Origin: SXOA01 sp051004015
Lineage (GTDB): Bacteria > Planctomycetota > Planctomycetia > Pirellulales > Pirellulaceae
DNA: 52,621 nucleotides
Assembly: GCA_051004015.1 (NCBI GenBank)
Contig: JBPCKT010000071.1
Span: 1-52,621, forward strand
Reading direction: 5' to 3'
Under the pieces are notes generated by a model. It saw nothing but the letters and a program-made list of their open reading frames with translations. It had not been told where the DNA came from and did not search any database. Every line of letters begins with the position of its first letter. Within the stretch, counting starts at the first letter, position 1. Position numbers and translations under genes: made by a program. Positions 32,264-41,136 of the stretch are shown one piece after another.

Positions 32264-33544
32264 ATGCCCACAAATTATCGAATCTTTCTGATGCTCTTCG
32301 TTGGCGGAGGCGGACTCGCCTGCGTGGCGGCTGGCTTGTCCCAGCAGCATGGCGTCGTCATGGCTGGGGGGCTGGCGGCGCTACTCTGCCTGGCGGGCCT
32401 GGCAGCGCCGCTTCCGCGAGGGGCGACGGCGGCCCGGCTGTCGCTGGCCCGCTTCTTCCGGCGGCCGCTGCCGGAAACCTATCCGCTGGCGGAGACGACT
32501 CTGGCCGAAGCCAGCCGCTCCGTGGCCGCGGGGGGGAGTGGCGGGAGCCTGGTCGATCAAATGTTGGCTCAGGGCCGCTACTCGCTGCTGCTCCGCCCAG
32601 AGATTGCCGAAAACCTCACCCCGTCGCAACTTCAAGTCGCGCACGAGGCCCTCGATTCCGCCATGGCCGTGGTGCCACAAGGAACGGTCGTCATGCGGTC
32701 GTCGCGGCTCGAAGAGGTGGCGGAGGTAGACCGCCACAAGGTGGAAAGGAAAGTGGACGTGAAAGGCTATTACCTCGACCGCTTTCCCGTGACGAACCGC
32801 GAGTACCAGAAATTCGTCGATGCCGGCGGGTACGAACAACTGCCACTGTGGGACGAGGCCATCTGGCCGGCAATGCTGCAATTTGTCGACCGCACCGGGC
32901 ACTCCGGTCCGCGGATCTGGGAGAACGGCCGTTACCCCGTGGGCAAGGAAGACCATCCTGTCGTGGGCGTCTCCTGGTTCGAAGCTTCCGCTTATGCACA
33001 CTGGGCGGGCAAACGCCTGGTCAGTGATGCCGAGTGGGTCAAAGCCGGCGTGTGGCCGGTGACGGCCGAAGGCTCCCGCCTGATGCAGCGGAAATTCCCC
33101 TGGGGAGACGCGATGGAACGCGCGCTGACAAACTTGTGGGGCAGCGGCTGCAGCGACACCGTTCCGGTGACGCGTCATGCCGAAGGGGCCAGCGTCGGCG
33201 GCGTGCAGCAACTGGTGGGAAATGTCTGGGAGTGGACCAGCACGAACTTTGGAGCCTGGGAACCGGCGTCAGTCCGGCTGGAAACGGACATCCCGCTGAA
33301 GAGCCTGCGCGGCGGCGCGTTCGATACCTACTTCGAGGCTCAAGCCCAGTGTCAGTTCCAGTCCGGCGACAGCCCGCTCGCCCGCAAGCACAACATCGGC
33401 TTCCGCTGTGCGGTGGGATTCTGCGACGTAGCCGCCCGGACGGAAGAGACCCCCCCCGTTATAGCGGATGACGAAATTCGCGAGCCCGGTTTTGAGACCC
33501 CGGCCATCCAGGAAGTCCCACGTGAAGAAGAGGTGCTGTCATGA
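32264..33544 (+). CDS. Membrane-anchored FGE-like (formylglycine-enzyme-fold) protein, probably non-catalytic
   Basis: 426 aa from ATG at 32264, with GAGGTGGA six bases upstream; a GTG that overlaps the previous stop is an alternative. Two hydrophobic helices open the protein (residues about 5-22 and 30-50). Residues about 130-385 match an FGE-sulfatase/SUMF1 domain: MAVVPQGTVVMRSS, FPVTNREYQKFVDAGGY, HPVVGVSWFEASAYAHWAGKRLVSDAEW, GNVWEWTS, and RGGAFDT...NIGFRCAV. In real FGE enzymes a Cys-containing motif follows RGGSY; here the corresponding place reads DTYFEAQAQ, with no cysteines, so it is likely a binding domain. Its stop overlaps the GTPase start by four bases. Confidence 0.75.
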   Translation: MPTNYRIFLMLFVGGGGLACVAAGLSQQHGVVMAGGLAALLCLAGLAAPLPRGATAARLSLARFFRRPLPETYPLAETTLAEASRSVAAGGSGGSLVDQMLAQGRYSLLLRPEIAENLTPSQLQVAHEALDSAMAVVPQGTVVMRSSRLEEVAEVDRHKVERKVDVKGYYLDRFPVTNREYQKFVDAGGYEQLPLWDEAIWPAMLQFVDRTGHSGPRIWENGRYPVGKEDHPVVGVSWFEASAYAHWAGKRLVSDAEWVKAGVWPVTAEGSRLMQRKFPWGDAMERALTNLWGSGCSDTVPVTRHAEGASVGGVQQLVGNVWEWTSTNFGAWEPASVRLETDIPLKSLRGGAFDTYFEAQAQCQFQSGDSPLARKHNIGFRCAVGFCDVAARTEETPPVIADDEIREPGFETPAIQEVPREEEVLS

Positions 33545-34446
33545 GAGCCAACGGTGTCGTCATGCTCGATTCGTATCGCCTCTCGCAATACGCGGAGTCA
33601 GCGCCGTGTTACATCTGCGGCGGCGGCAACAATTTTGACGCGGAGCTGTGCCGCCATTGCCAGGCCCCGATGGCCCTGGCTCATCAGGCGAACGCCCAAA
33701 AAGTCCATCCCAAGATGATCGCCGCCATCGGCCCTTCCGGCGCCGGCAAAACGGTCTACTTGGGCATGCTTACCGACATGCTCTCGCGGCAAACGGAGCC
33801 CATGCAGATGCTCTCCCGTGGAGCGTTTTCCATCGGCTTGCAGCAGACCACCATGGCATCGCTGTCGCGGTGTGAATTCCCCGCCAAAACCCCCAGCGAG
33901 CCCGACCGCTGGAACTGGGTCCATTGCCAGGTCCTCCGCCGCAAGCACCGGCCGATCGAGCTGATTCTGCCGGACCTGGCGGGCGAAGCCTTGATGGAAG
34001 AGGTCGAACATCCGCACACCTATCCCGTCGTGCGGGCGTTTCTCGCCAAGTGCTCCGGCGTGCTCGTCATGGTCGATGCCGCTCGCGTCGAGCGGGGAGA
34101 AGCCGACGAGGACTTCCAGACGATGAAGCTCATCAGCTACCTTTGCGAGCTCAAGTACGAGAACAAGCAGCCCTGGGGCGCTCGGCCGGTTTCGCTGGTC
34201 TTCACCAAGGCCGACGAATGCGCGAACTGCTTTGACGACCCGCAAGCTTTCGCGCGGCAGCACGCGCCGGGGCTCTATCAGCAGTGTCGCGAGCGCCTGA
34301 CGAAGCATCGATTCTTTGGCGTGGGCGTGGCAGGCGCGAGCGCCTTTCGCAGCGACTATTTCGGCCGCGTCCACGTGCCCCTGAGAATTGAGCCCCGCGG
34401 CATCGTCGAACCGTTCCGCTGGCTGATCGAAGGGCTGGCGGCGTAA
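33541..34446 (+). CDS. Zinc-ribbon P-loop GTPase (double-GTPase/DO-GTPase-like)
   Basis: 301 aa, start ATG overlapping the previous TGA. N-terminus: a zinc ribbon CYICGGGNNFDAELCRHC (two CxxC pairs, residues about 23-40). Then the P-loop IGPSGAGKTVYLGML (Walker A, residues about 63-77), ELILPDLAGEAL (DxxG Walker B/G3), VLVMVDAARVERGE, and FTKADE (TKxD, G4), so all the GTPase signatures are intact. The pattern and the GAP1-N-like neighbour suggest a member of the double-GTPase families proposed as part of conflict systems. It probably acts as a cytoplasmic switch on or near the membrane protein coded upstream. Confidence 0.75.
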   Translation: MRANGVVMLDSYRLSQYAESAPCYICGGGNNFDAELCRHCQAPMALAHQANAQKVHPKMIAAIGPSGAGKTVYLGMLTDMLSRQTEPMQMLSRGAFSIGLQQTTMASLSRCEFPAKTPSEPDRWNWVHCQVLRRKHRPIELILPDLAGEALMEEVEHPHTYPVVRAFLAKCSGVLVMVDAARVERGEADEDFQTMKLISYLCELKYENKQPWGARPVSLVFTKADECANCFDDPQAFARQHAPGLYQQCRERLTKHRFFGVGVAGASAFRSDYFGRVHVPLRIEPRGIVEPFRWLIEGLAA

Positions 34447-34732
34447 GTCACTTTCTCAATCTTACTCCTCTTCAGCTTCGCCTAGCGAACAGGGTGAAGA
34501 GCAAGAGATGACATTAGGATTAGGATTAAGAGTAAGAGTAAGATTAAGAGTAAGAGTAAGAGTAAGATTAAGATTAAGAGTAAGATTTGGATTGAGATTA
34601 AAATTAAGATTAAGAGCGTATCCCTAAACCAGTTTTGCTAGCTGAATTCAGCCTGCATTGGTGCATTTTCGAGGTTATGGGATAGGCTCTAAGACGAGAA
34701 CTGGGCAGGCTGGAAGCCTACCCCACCTACCC
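34447..34732. repeat. Gap with tandem hexamer array inside the GTPase cluster
   Basis: A CTCTTCA/TGAAGAG hairpin (34468-34474 with 34495-34501) lies just after the GTPase stop. Positions 34513-34614 are 17 perfectly registered hexamers of the form A(T/G)TA(A/G)G, e.g. ATTAGG, ATTAAG, AGTAAG; one unit is ATTTGG, one ATTGAG, one ATTAAA. Reverse-complement hexamers CTCAAT-CTTACT stand at 34455-34466. Positions 34702-34717 carry the GGCAGGCTGGAAGC dispersed repeat, ending 15 bases before the next start codon. No coding content. Confidence 0.8.
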
Positions 34733-35461
34733 ATGCGTATTCCCCAGGCCATCTTCACCTCCCTTCGCGGCCAGAAGATTTCTGGCTATCAATTGGCGGC
34801 AAAGAGCGACGAGATTGGGGACGAGCTGGCCCGCGAGCTGACCACCTGGGGACCCGCGCACGATTCGCTGCTCAGCGAAGGCGACGTCGAGCCGAGCGTC
34901 AACTTTCATCCGCTGGGACCGGACCACTTCTGCCTGTCGCTGACCAGTTCCGCCGGCGCGGAGTACAGCAGCCGGGCCGGAGCGCGGATTTATACGCAGA
35001 TGTTTGTCCTGCCGCGGGAAGCGCTGGCCCGGTTCGACAACAATCCGTTCATGATTTTGCGCGCTATCGATGCCGCCGGCCGCGCCGCGGCATACGACGA
35101 GCTGCCGCAGCGGTTGCGGTCCGTACCGCTGATTGGCCGGGCGGGGGCCACCGACCAGGGCTGCCCGGAACAATTGCTCGCAGAACTTGCGCCGGAGTCG
35201 CTGACCAATCTGGCGACGACCGTCCTGGAGAATTCGTCGGTTGGCCTGGCGACTTCGCTCCCCGCCCGCTCGCTCTTCGCCGCCTTGTTCCAACGCATTC
35301 CACGGGATGAACGGCCGCAAGTTTCGTTCACCACCGGCCTGCGGTACTCTCCTCGCCGCCCGTTTCGGCTGTTCTTGTTGCCGAGCGACCCCGTTGTTTG
35401 CCGCAAGTTTCAGCACCAGCCGGAAATGACCGTAGTGGAGTTGCAACCGGCAGCAGCTTGA
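34733..35461 (+). CDS. GAP1-N-like (GTPase-associated) protein
   Basis: 242 aa from MRIPQAIFTSLRG at 34733. The first half resembles the GAP1 N-terminal domain: SLRGQKISGYQLAAKS, LARELTTWGPAHDSLL, VNFHPLGPDHFCLSLTSS, GAEYSSRAGARIYTQMFVLP, then DNNPFMILRAI. Those proteins are found beside conflict-system GTPases. Here the full-length GAP1 C-terminal parts are missing: it ends after a short helical part (LAELAPESLTNL...SFTTGLRYSP...), so it is a shortened form. It sits 286 bases after the zinc-ribbon GTPase, separated by the hexamer array. Confidence 0.6.
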   Translation: MRIPQAIFTSLRGQKISGYQLAAKSDEIGDELARELTTWGPAHDSLLSEGDVEPSVNFHPLGPDHFCLSLTSSAGAEYSSRAGARIYTQMFVLPREALARFDNNPFMILRAIDAAGRAAAYDELPQRLRSVPLIGRAGATDQGCPEQLLAELAPESLTNLATTVLENSSVGLATSLPARSLFAALFQRIPRDERPQVSFTTGLRYSPRRPFRLFLLPSDPVVCRKFQHQPEMTVVELQPAAA

Positions 35462-35711
35462 AACGGGCTTTCTCTGTCACGCCGGCCCTCTGTGTAACCA
35501 CCTTATTGCGTACATCCGGCCGTGTATCGCCGACTGTCGCAACCTGTGCATAGCGGCAAAGTATCCGCCCTAAAGCCTTGGTGCCTCGTTACTTGTGCGA
35601 TTGTCACGGCGATGCGGCTCGTCCAGGGTGCGCTTGTCACTTTCCTTGGCCCTGGTGATAATGAAAGGCGACCCAGGAATGATTCCGCAGCACGCACCGG
35701 CAGTCGCCCCT

Positions 35712-37244
35712 ATGACTGAGCCTTTCGATCCCTATCGCAAGTGGCTCGGCATACCTCTCAAGGACCAGCCCCCGAACCATTACCGGCTCCTGGGGATTGC
35801 CCATTTCGAAGACGATCCGGACGTGATTGAGAATGCCGCCACGCGGCAGTTGGCCCACGTGCGGACGTTCCAGTCGGGCAAGCATTCGGCTCTCTCGCAG
35901 AAGATCCTCAACGAGCTCACCGCGGCCAAGCTTTGCCTGCTGCAGGCGGAGAAAAAAGCCCCGTACGACGAAAAGTTGCGCGCCAAGCTTTCGGCGGAAG
36001 GTAAGCTCTCCTCCAGCAACTTGCTGGTTCCTTCCGAAGTGATGGACCAGCCGCCGACGGACGAAGATCCGCCGCGCGAAGAACTGCCGGAGGTCCGTCG
36101 AGCCTCGGCTGCCCGGTGGAAGACCGACGCTGACGATTCTCTTCCGGCGGAGCCCCCGATCGTCCCCATTCCCATGCCACGCGGGACCGCGGTGGTCGCT
36201 CCGCACAGGCTCTCCCCCTCGATCCCCCATGCCCCTGCGCCGCTGATGGTTAGCGGGCCGAGGCGCTCCACCTATCGGCCCAAGAAGTCCGCCAGCGCTT
36301 CCCTCCCCCTCGCCATCGCCATCATGGGCCTCTTGATGATCTTCGGCGGCGGAATTGCTGCCGTCGTGCTGAGCGGCGCACTTTCCAAACCGGCGGAAAA
36401 ACATCCCAAGAAAACCTCTGCCACCTCGACGAATTTTCCTCTCGGCACTGCCGCGAAAGAGAGCGAGACGAAGGATTCCCCCGACGTCACGCGCCGCCAG
36501 CCGAAGCCCGAGCCGTCGGCCGAGTCTTCCTTCAAATTCAACATCTCACCGACCGATAAAACCGAGCCGAAGCCTGAGCCGCCGAAGAAAAAATCTCGCG
36601 ACCGCGGCATGCTGGAAGATGAGTTGCGGCAGGCACTATTTCTCGGCCGCCAAGCACTGGAGAAACGCGACGCCGACATGTGCAAGATTCATGTCGTCAC
36701 GGCGGAGAACTTGCTCGATGGCCATCCCGAAGGTGAATCCCAGTTGAAGGAACAGGTCCAGTTGCTCCGCCTGCTCCTGGACATGAACGGAGAGTTCTGG
36801 TCCCTCGCGCGCGACGCGGCCATCAACGGCAAGGTGGCTGGCGGTGAGAAGTTTATTTTCCGCAAGCAAGAATTTCAGTTCGTTTCCCACGACGGGAATC
36901 TGGTCACTTATAAGATCGAGGACAAGGAACAAACGTCTCCACTGATGGAAATGGATGCCAAGATGGCGCTCGCGCTCGTGCTGCACAGCACCCAGCAGGA
37001 CCACGGCAAGCGGCTTGCCATGCTGGCCTTTGGCATGGTGGACAAGCAAGCGAGCGAACAGAACTTCGACCGCGGTTGGGCCAAGAATCAGTACACGCGG
37101 CTCGCCCTGGACGGGCACACGAGCGCCATCTTGGCCCGTGAACTGGGGGTCGAAGAAAAGCCCGACCCCGCCACGACGAAAATCCCGCCAGGAGACGAGG
37201 ACGAGCCCTCCAAATCGGGCGAGGACAAGCCGGACTCTAGGTAA
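35712..37244 (+). CDS. DnaJ-like membrane protein
   Basis: 510 aa from MTEPFDPYRKWLGIPL at 35712; starts at 35661 and 35679 are also in frame, with some ribosome-binding-site-like AGG. The N-terminus is the planctomycete form of a J-like domain (DQPPNHYRLLGIAHFEDDPDVIENAATRQLAHVRTFQSGKHS...YDEKLRAKL); there is no HPD motif, so Hsp70 stimulation is not expected. After a linker rich in Pro, a single hydrophobic segment (about residues 192-218) anchors it. Residues about 300-475 form a soluble C-terminal domain (QALFLGRQALEKRDADMC, KRLAMLAFGMVDK). Possibly part of the GTPase cluster. Confidence 0.7.
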   Translation: MTEPFDPYRKWLGIPLKDQPPNHYRLLGIAHFEDDPDVIENAATRQLAHVRTFQSGKHSALSQKILNELTAAKLCLLQAEKKAPYDEKLRAKLSAEGKLSSSNLLVPSEVMDQPPTDEDPPREELPEVRRASAARWKTDADDSLPAEPPIVPIPMPRGTAVVAPHRLSPSIPHAPAPLMVSGPRRSTYRPKKSASASLPLAIAIMGLLMIFGGGIAAVVLSGALSKPAEKHPKKTSATSTNFPLGTAAKESETKDSPDVTRRQPKPEPSAESSFKFNISPTDKTEPKPEPPKKKSRDRGMLEDELRQALFLGRQALEKRDADMCKIHVVTAENLLDGHPEGESQLKEQVQLLRLLLDMNGEFWSLARDAAINGKVAGGEKFIFRKQEFQFVSHDGNLVTYKIEDKEQTSPLMEMDAKMALALVLHSTQQDHGKRLAMLAFGMVDKQASEQNFDRGWAKNQYTRLALDGHTSAILARELGVEEKPDPATTKIPPGDEDEPSKSGEDKPDSR

Positions 37245-37273
37245 GCCAGCGGCGCACGGCCCGCATTCTTTCG

Positions 37274-37289
37274 TGGCACGCTTTTTGCT
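37274..37289 (+). promoter_or_regulatory. Sigma-54 promoter of the hybrid kinase
   Basis: TGGCAC (37274-37279), GCTTT, TTGCT (37285-37289): a textbook -24/-12 RpoN promoter, with ten bases between the GG and GC. It lies about 96 bases upstream of the kinase ATG at 37385. An enhancer-binding activator is not in the window. Confidence 0.8.
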
Positions 37290-37384
37290 ATACCAGCTTG
37301 GTTCGCCCTAACAGGAAGTTACTTCGCGCGCCCGCATTGTGGCTTGGCGTTGAAGGCTCTTTCGGAACTTGCTAGTAGACCGAC

Positions 37385-39490
37385 ATGACTACCAACGGGC
37401 AGACTCCGGCGAAGAACGACTCGCTCCCCGGCGAATCTTTCCCCGAAAAAGGCGATCTGGATTTTCGCCGCCTTTTGGAGAAACTCCCTGCGGCGGCTTA
37501 CACTTGCGACGCCTCGGGCCTGATAACCTATTACAACTCGCGGTCGGTGGAGGTCTGGGGGCGGGCTCCCAAACTTAACGACCCCGAGGACCGGTTTTGC
37601 GGGTCATTCAAGCTCTTTTCCGCGAAAGGCGAACCAATCCGGCACGACGAATGCTGGATGGCGCTCGCCCTCCGGGAAAACAAGTGTTTCAACCGCGAGG
37701 AAATCATCATCGAGCGGCCCGATGGCAGCCGCCTGACTGTTCTCGCCCACGCCAATCCGATTCACGACGAGTCAGGGAAGCTCCTCGGTGCTGTCAACGT
37801 CTTGGTCGACATCAGCGACCGCAAACAGGCCGAAGTTGCCCTTGCAACCCTTACAGACCGCTATGCCACCCAGCTCGCGGACCTGAATCGTTTGCACGAG
37901 CTGAGCATGCGGCTTTCCAACTCGCTGCGGCTGCGGCCCATTCTGGATGAGACGCTGAAGATGGCGGTAGTGGCGGATAACGCCGACTTCGGCCTGCTGA
38001 GCTTGTGCGATGCCGAAGGGCAGTACCTGGAGCTCGGGGCCAGCATCGGCTTTGGAGATGAATTTCTCAAAACCGTGGAACGGATTCCCGTCGGCAGCGG
38101 CTCGTGCGGCACCTGCTTTGCCGAACGCCGCCGCGTCATTGTCGAGGACGTGGAAACGGACTCCATTCTAGAGCCCTACCGGGACGAAGCTCGCCAGGCG
38201 GGCTTTCGCTCGGTACACAGCACGCCGCTCATCACCCGCACCGGCAAAATCCTGGGGGTGCTCTCCACGTTTTGCCAGCAGCCCCGCCGCCCGACCGAGC
38301 GAGAGATGCACCTCATCGACCTGGGCACGCGGCAAGCAGTGGACTTCATCGAAAACGCCAGTCTCTACGCGAAACTGGAAGAGGCCGACCGTCGCAAGGA
38401 TGAATTCCTCGCCACGCTGGCTCACGAGCTGCGCAATCCCCTGGCCCCCATTCGCAACTCGCTTCACATCATGCGACTGACCGGAGACTCCTCGCACAGC
38501 GATGGGGTGCAGGAGATGATGGAGCGGCAGGTCGAGCACCTGGTCCGCCTCGTCGACGACCTGATGGAAATCAGCCGCATCACACGCGGCAAGATTGAGC
38601 TTCGCCGCGAGCAGGTGGAAGTCTCGTCCATCGTCCGAGCGGCGCTCGAATCGAGCATGACGCACATCGAAGCGGCCGGCCATCAATTGTCGGTCTCGCT
38701 TCCGGCGGAACGGCTGATGCTGGATGGGGACGCGGTCCGCCTGGCCCAGGTCTTCTCCAATCTGCTGAACAACGCCGCGAAGTACACGGACCACGGCGGA
38801 CAGATTTGGCTGACCGCCCGCCGCGACCGGGAAGAGGTGATTGTCACTGTCAAGGACACCGGCGTCGGCATCCCGGCCGAGAAACTCCCCCGGGTATTCG
38901 ACCTCTTCGCCCAGGTGGAGCGCAACCGGCCCCAGGGAGGCCTGGGCATCGGCCTCTCACTCGTCAAACGCCTCGTCACCATGCACGGCGGCCAGGTGGA
39001 AGCCCGCAGCGGCGGCAAGGGATTCGGCAGCGAATTCTCCGTCCGCTTGCCGCTGTTGCCGGCCGAACGGCCCTGTGTTGTGAATCCGACGGGACCGATT
39101 TATCCACGCTCCGCCATTCCGCAGCGGCGAATATTGATTGTCGACGACAATAAGGACGCCGCCGATACGCTGGGTCTGCTCCTCCGGGCACTGGGGATGG
39201 AAATCCATGTCGTCTATTGTGCCGACGCCGCCTTGCAAGCCCTCGAAACCTTCCGCCCCGCCGTGGTCCTGACGGACCTGGGGATGCCCGGCATGGACGG
39301 TTATCAACTGGCGCGGCGGATCCGGCAGGACGCCGGATTCCACGACGTTAAGCTCATCGCCCTCACCGGCTGGGGACAGCCCGAGGACCGCCATCGCAGC
39401 ATGGCCGCCGGCTTTGACCATCACCTCGTCAAGCCCGTGCAATTCGACGCCCTCCAAACGCTGCTCCTCGCCCCCGCAGTGGCGAAGTAA
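37385..39490 (+). CDS. Hybrid sensor histidine kinase (PAS-GAF-HisKA-HATPase-REC)
   Basis: 701 aa, soluble, no membrane segment. PAS domain at about residues 27-145 (LEKLPAAAYTCDASGLITYYNSRSVEVWG), GAF at about 175-325 (LNRLHELSMRLSNSL, SCGTCFAERRRVIVEDVETD), HisKA with phospho-accepting His347 in LATLAHELRNPLAP, HATPase with the N box NLLNNAAKY, DTGVGIP and GGLGIGLSLVKRLVTMHGG, and a C-terminal receiver with acidic pair DDN, phospho-accepting Asp631 in LTDLGMPGMDG and Lys in LVKPV. It is cytoplasmic and probably senses a small ligand or redox cue. Transcription from the sigma-54 promoter upstream is likely. Confidence 0.9.
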   Translation: MTTNGQTPAKNDSLPGESFPEKGDLDFRRLLEKLPAAAYTCDASGLITYYNSRSVEVWGRAPKLNDPEDRFCGSFKLFSAKGEPIRHDECWMALALRENKCFNREEIIIERPDGSRLTVLAHANPIHDESGKLLGAVNVLVDISDRKQAEVALATLTDRYATQLADLNRLHELSMRLSNSLRLRPILDETLKMAVVADNADFGLLSLCDAEGQYLELGASIGFGDEFLKTVERIPVGSGSCGTCFAERRRVIVEDVETDSILEPYRDEARQAGFRSVHSTPLITRTGKILGVLSTFCQQPRRPTEREMHLIDLGTRQAVDFIENASLYAKLEEADRRKDEFLATLAHELRNPLAPIRNSLHIMRLTGDSSHSDGVQEMMERQVEHLVRLVDDLMEISRITRGKIELRREQVEVSSIVRAALESSMTHIEAAGHQLSVSLPAERLMLDGDAVRLAQVFSNLLNNAAKYTDHGGQIWLTARRDREEVIVTVKDTGVGIPAEKLPRVFDLFAQVERNRPQGGLGIGLSLVKRLVTMHGGQVEARSGGKGFGSEFSVRLPLLPAERPCVVNPTGPIYPRSAIPQRRILIVDDNKDAADTLGLLLRALGMEIHVVYCADAALQALETFRPAVVLTDLGMPGMDGYQLARRIRQDAGFHDVKLIALTGWGQPEDRHRSMAAGFDHHLVKPVQFDALQTLLLAPAVAK

Positions 39491-39624
39491 ACACAAGCCT
39501 GAAGCGCAAAGAGAAGGAAAACGCGGAAGGACAGCGCTGCGATCTTGAGAGGTCGAGTTAGTCGCCGGGAGACGCTACAATTTCGGCATCCCCGAAATCT
39601 CCAATCTGCAATCTCCAATCTACA

Positions 39625-41136
39625 ATGGCTGCTGTTTCCCCCTACGACACTCTCTGCCGTCTCACCCGCGAAACAGCCCTGCTGCAATCCGTCGAAGCCC
39701 TCATCGGCTGGGACGAGCGGACCTATATGCCGCCCGCGGCGGGAGAGTATCGCGCGGAGCAGATGACCTATCTGTCCGGCATCATCCATCAGCGGCGAAC
39801 GGACCGACGCATCGGGGAACTGCTGGAATCCCTCGCAGCCAGCCCGCTGACGAAGGACAAGCACAGCGACGAAGCCACCACCATTCGCCAGCTGCAGCGG
39901 GACTACGTCAAGCAGATCAAGCTGCCGCAGACGCTTGTGGAGGAACTGACCAGGGCCAGCGTGCTGGGCCAGCAAGCCTGGGTGGAAGCCCGCAAAAACA
40001 ACGACTTCCCCTCCTTCGCCCCCCACGCCAAAAAACTCTTCGAGCTCAAACGGCAACAGGCGGCAGCCCTGGGCTACAAGGCGAGTCCCTACGACGCCCT
40101 GCTCGACGACTTCGAACCCGACGCCCTCACCGCCGACGTGGCCAAGGTCCTGGCGGACCTGCGGAAAGAGCTGGTCCCGCTCGTTCAGGCCATCCAGCAA
40201 GCGAAGAAGCGGCCCGATTCGAGCATCCTCGCTCGCGAATATCCCACCGCCGGCCAGGAAGCATTCGGCAAAGCCGCCGCCGCTGCCGTCGGGTTCGATT
40301 TTCACCGCGGGCGGCTGGACGTAACCCATCACCCGTTCTGCAGCGGCATGGGCCCACACGACTGCCGCCTCACCACCCGTTACGACGAGCATTTTTTCCC
40401 CTGTGCTCTCTTCGGCACCCTGCACGAAGCCGGCCACGGCATGTACGACCAGGGCCTCCGGCCGGAGCTTTTTGGCCTGCCGCCGGGGATGTACGTTTCG
40501 CTGGGCATCCACGAGTCGCAGTCTCGCATGTGGGAAAATCTCGTCGGCCGCAGCCGGGCCTTCTGGCAGCATTTCTATCCGAAGTTCAAAGAGACGTTCC
40601 CCGTCGTCCGCGACGTCTCGCTCGACGACTTCTACTTCGCCATCAACGGCGTGCAGCCCTCGCTCATCCGCGTGGAAGCCGACGAAGCGACCTACAACCT
40701 GCACATCATCGTCCGCTTTGAATTGGAGCAGGCCCTGCTCAGCGGCGACTTGCCCGTGGACGACCTGCCGGGCGCCTGGCGCGAAAAATACCAGCAGTAC
40801 CTCGGCATCGAACCCCTCGACGACGCCGACGGCTGCCTGCAGGACGTCCACTGGTCCGCGGCCCTCATCGGCTACTTCCCCACCTACTCGCTCGGCAACC
40901 TCTACGCGGCCCAGTTCTTCGAGCAGGCGGACAAGGACCTCGGCGGCCTGGCGGCGCAGTTCTCCTGCGGCGATTTCGCCCCCCTCCTGCAATGGCTCCA
41001 GCGAAACATCCACCACCGGGGCCAGTGCTACACCGCCGCCGAGCTCGTGCAGCTCGTCACCGGCAAACCCCTCACCCACGCCCCCCTCATCCGCCACCTG
41101 CGGGCCAAACTGGAGCCGCTGTATGGGTTGGCGTAG
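39625..41136 (+). CDS. M32 carboxypeptidase (Taq type)
   Basis: 503 aa, full length for the family. The zinc site HExxH is HEAGH at residues 267-271 in TLHEAGHGMYDQGL; the third ligand region is ESQSRMWENLVGRS. Other family blocks: PHAKKLFELKRQQAAALGY, LDVTHHPFCSGMGPHDCRLTTRY, DVHWSAALIGYFPTYSLGNLYAAQFFEQ. It removes C-terminal amino acids, with broad specificity, in the cytoplasm. The DNA immediately before the start codon has TCTCCAATCTGCAATCTCC-like repeats, a dispersed intergenic repeat, instead of a good ribosome-binding site. Confidence 0.9.
   Translation: MAAVSPYDTLCRLTRETALLQSVEALIGWDERTYMPPAAGEYRAEQMTYLSGIIHQRRTDRRIGELLESLAASPLTKDKHSDEATTIRQLQRDYVKQIKLPQTLVEELTRASVLGQQAWVEARKNNDFPSFAPHAKKLFELKRQQAAALGYKASPYDALLDDFEPDALTADVAKVLADLRKELVPLVQAIQQAKKRPDSSILAREYPTAGQEAFGKAAAAAVGFDFHRGRLDVTHHPFCSGMGPHDCRLTTRYDEHFFPCALFGTLHEAGHGMYDQGLRPELFGLPPGMYVSLGIHESQSRMWENLVGRSRAFWQHFYPKFKETFPVVRDVSLDDFYFAINGVQPSLIRVEADEATYNLHIIVRFELEQALLSGDLPVDDLPGAWREKYQQYLGIEPLDDADGCLQDVHWSAALIGYFPTYSLGNLYAAQFFEQADKDLGGLAAQFSCGDFAPLLQWLQRNIHHRGQCYTAAELVQLVTGKPLTHAPLIRHLRAKLEPLYGLA

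Noticed and set aside
34513..34616. CRISPR array
   Set aside because: The units are hexamers with no spacers between them; no cas genes are near.
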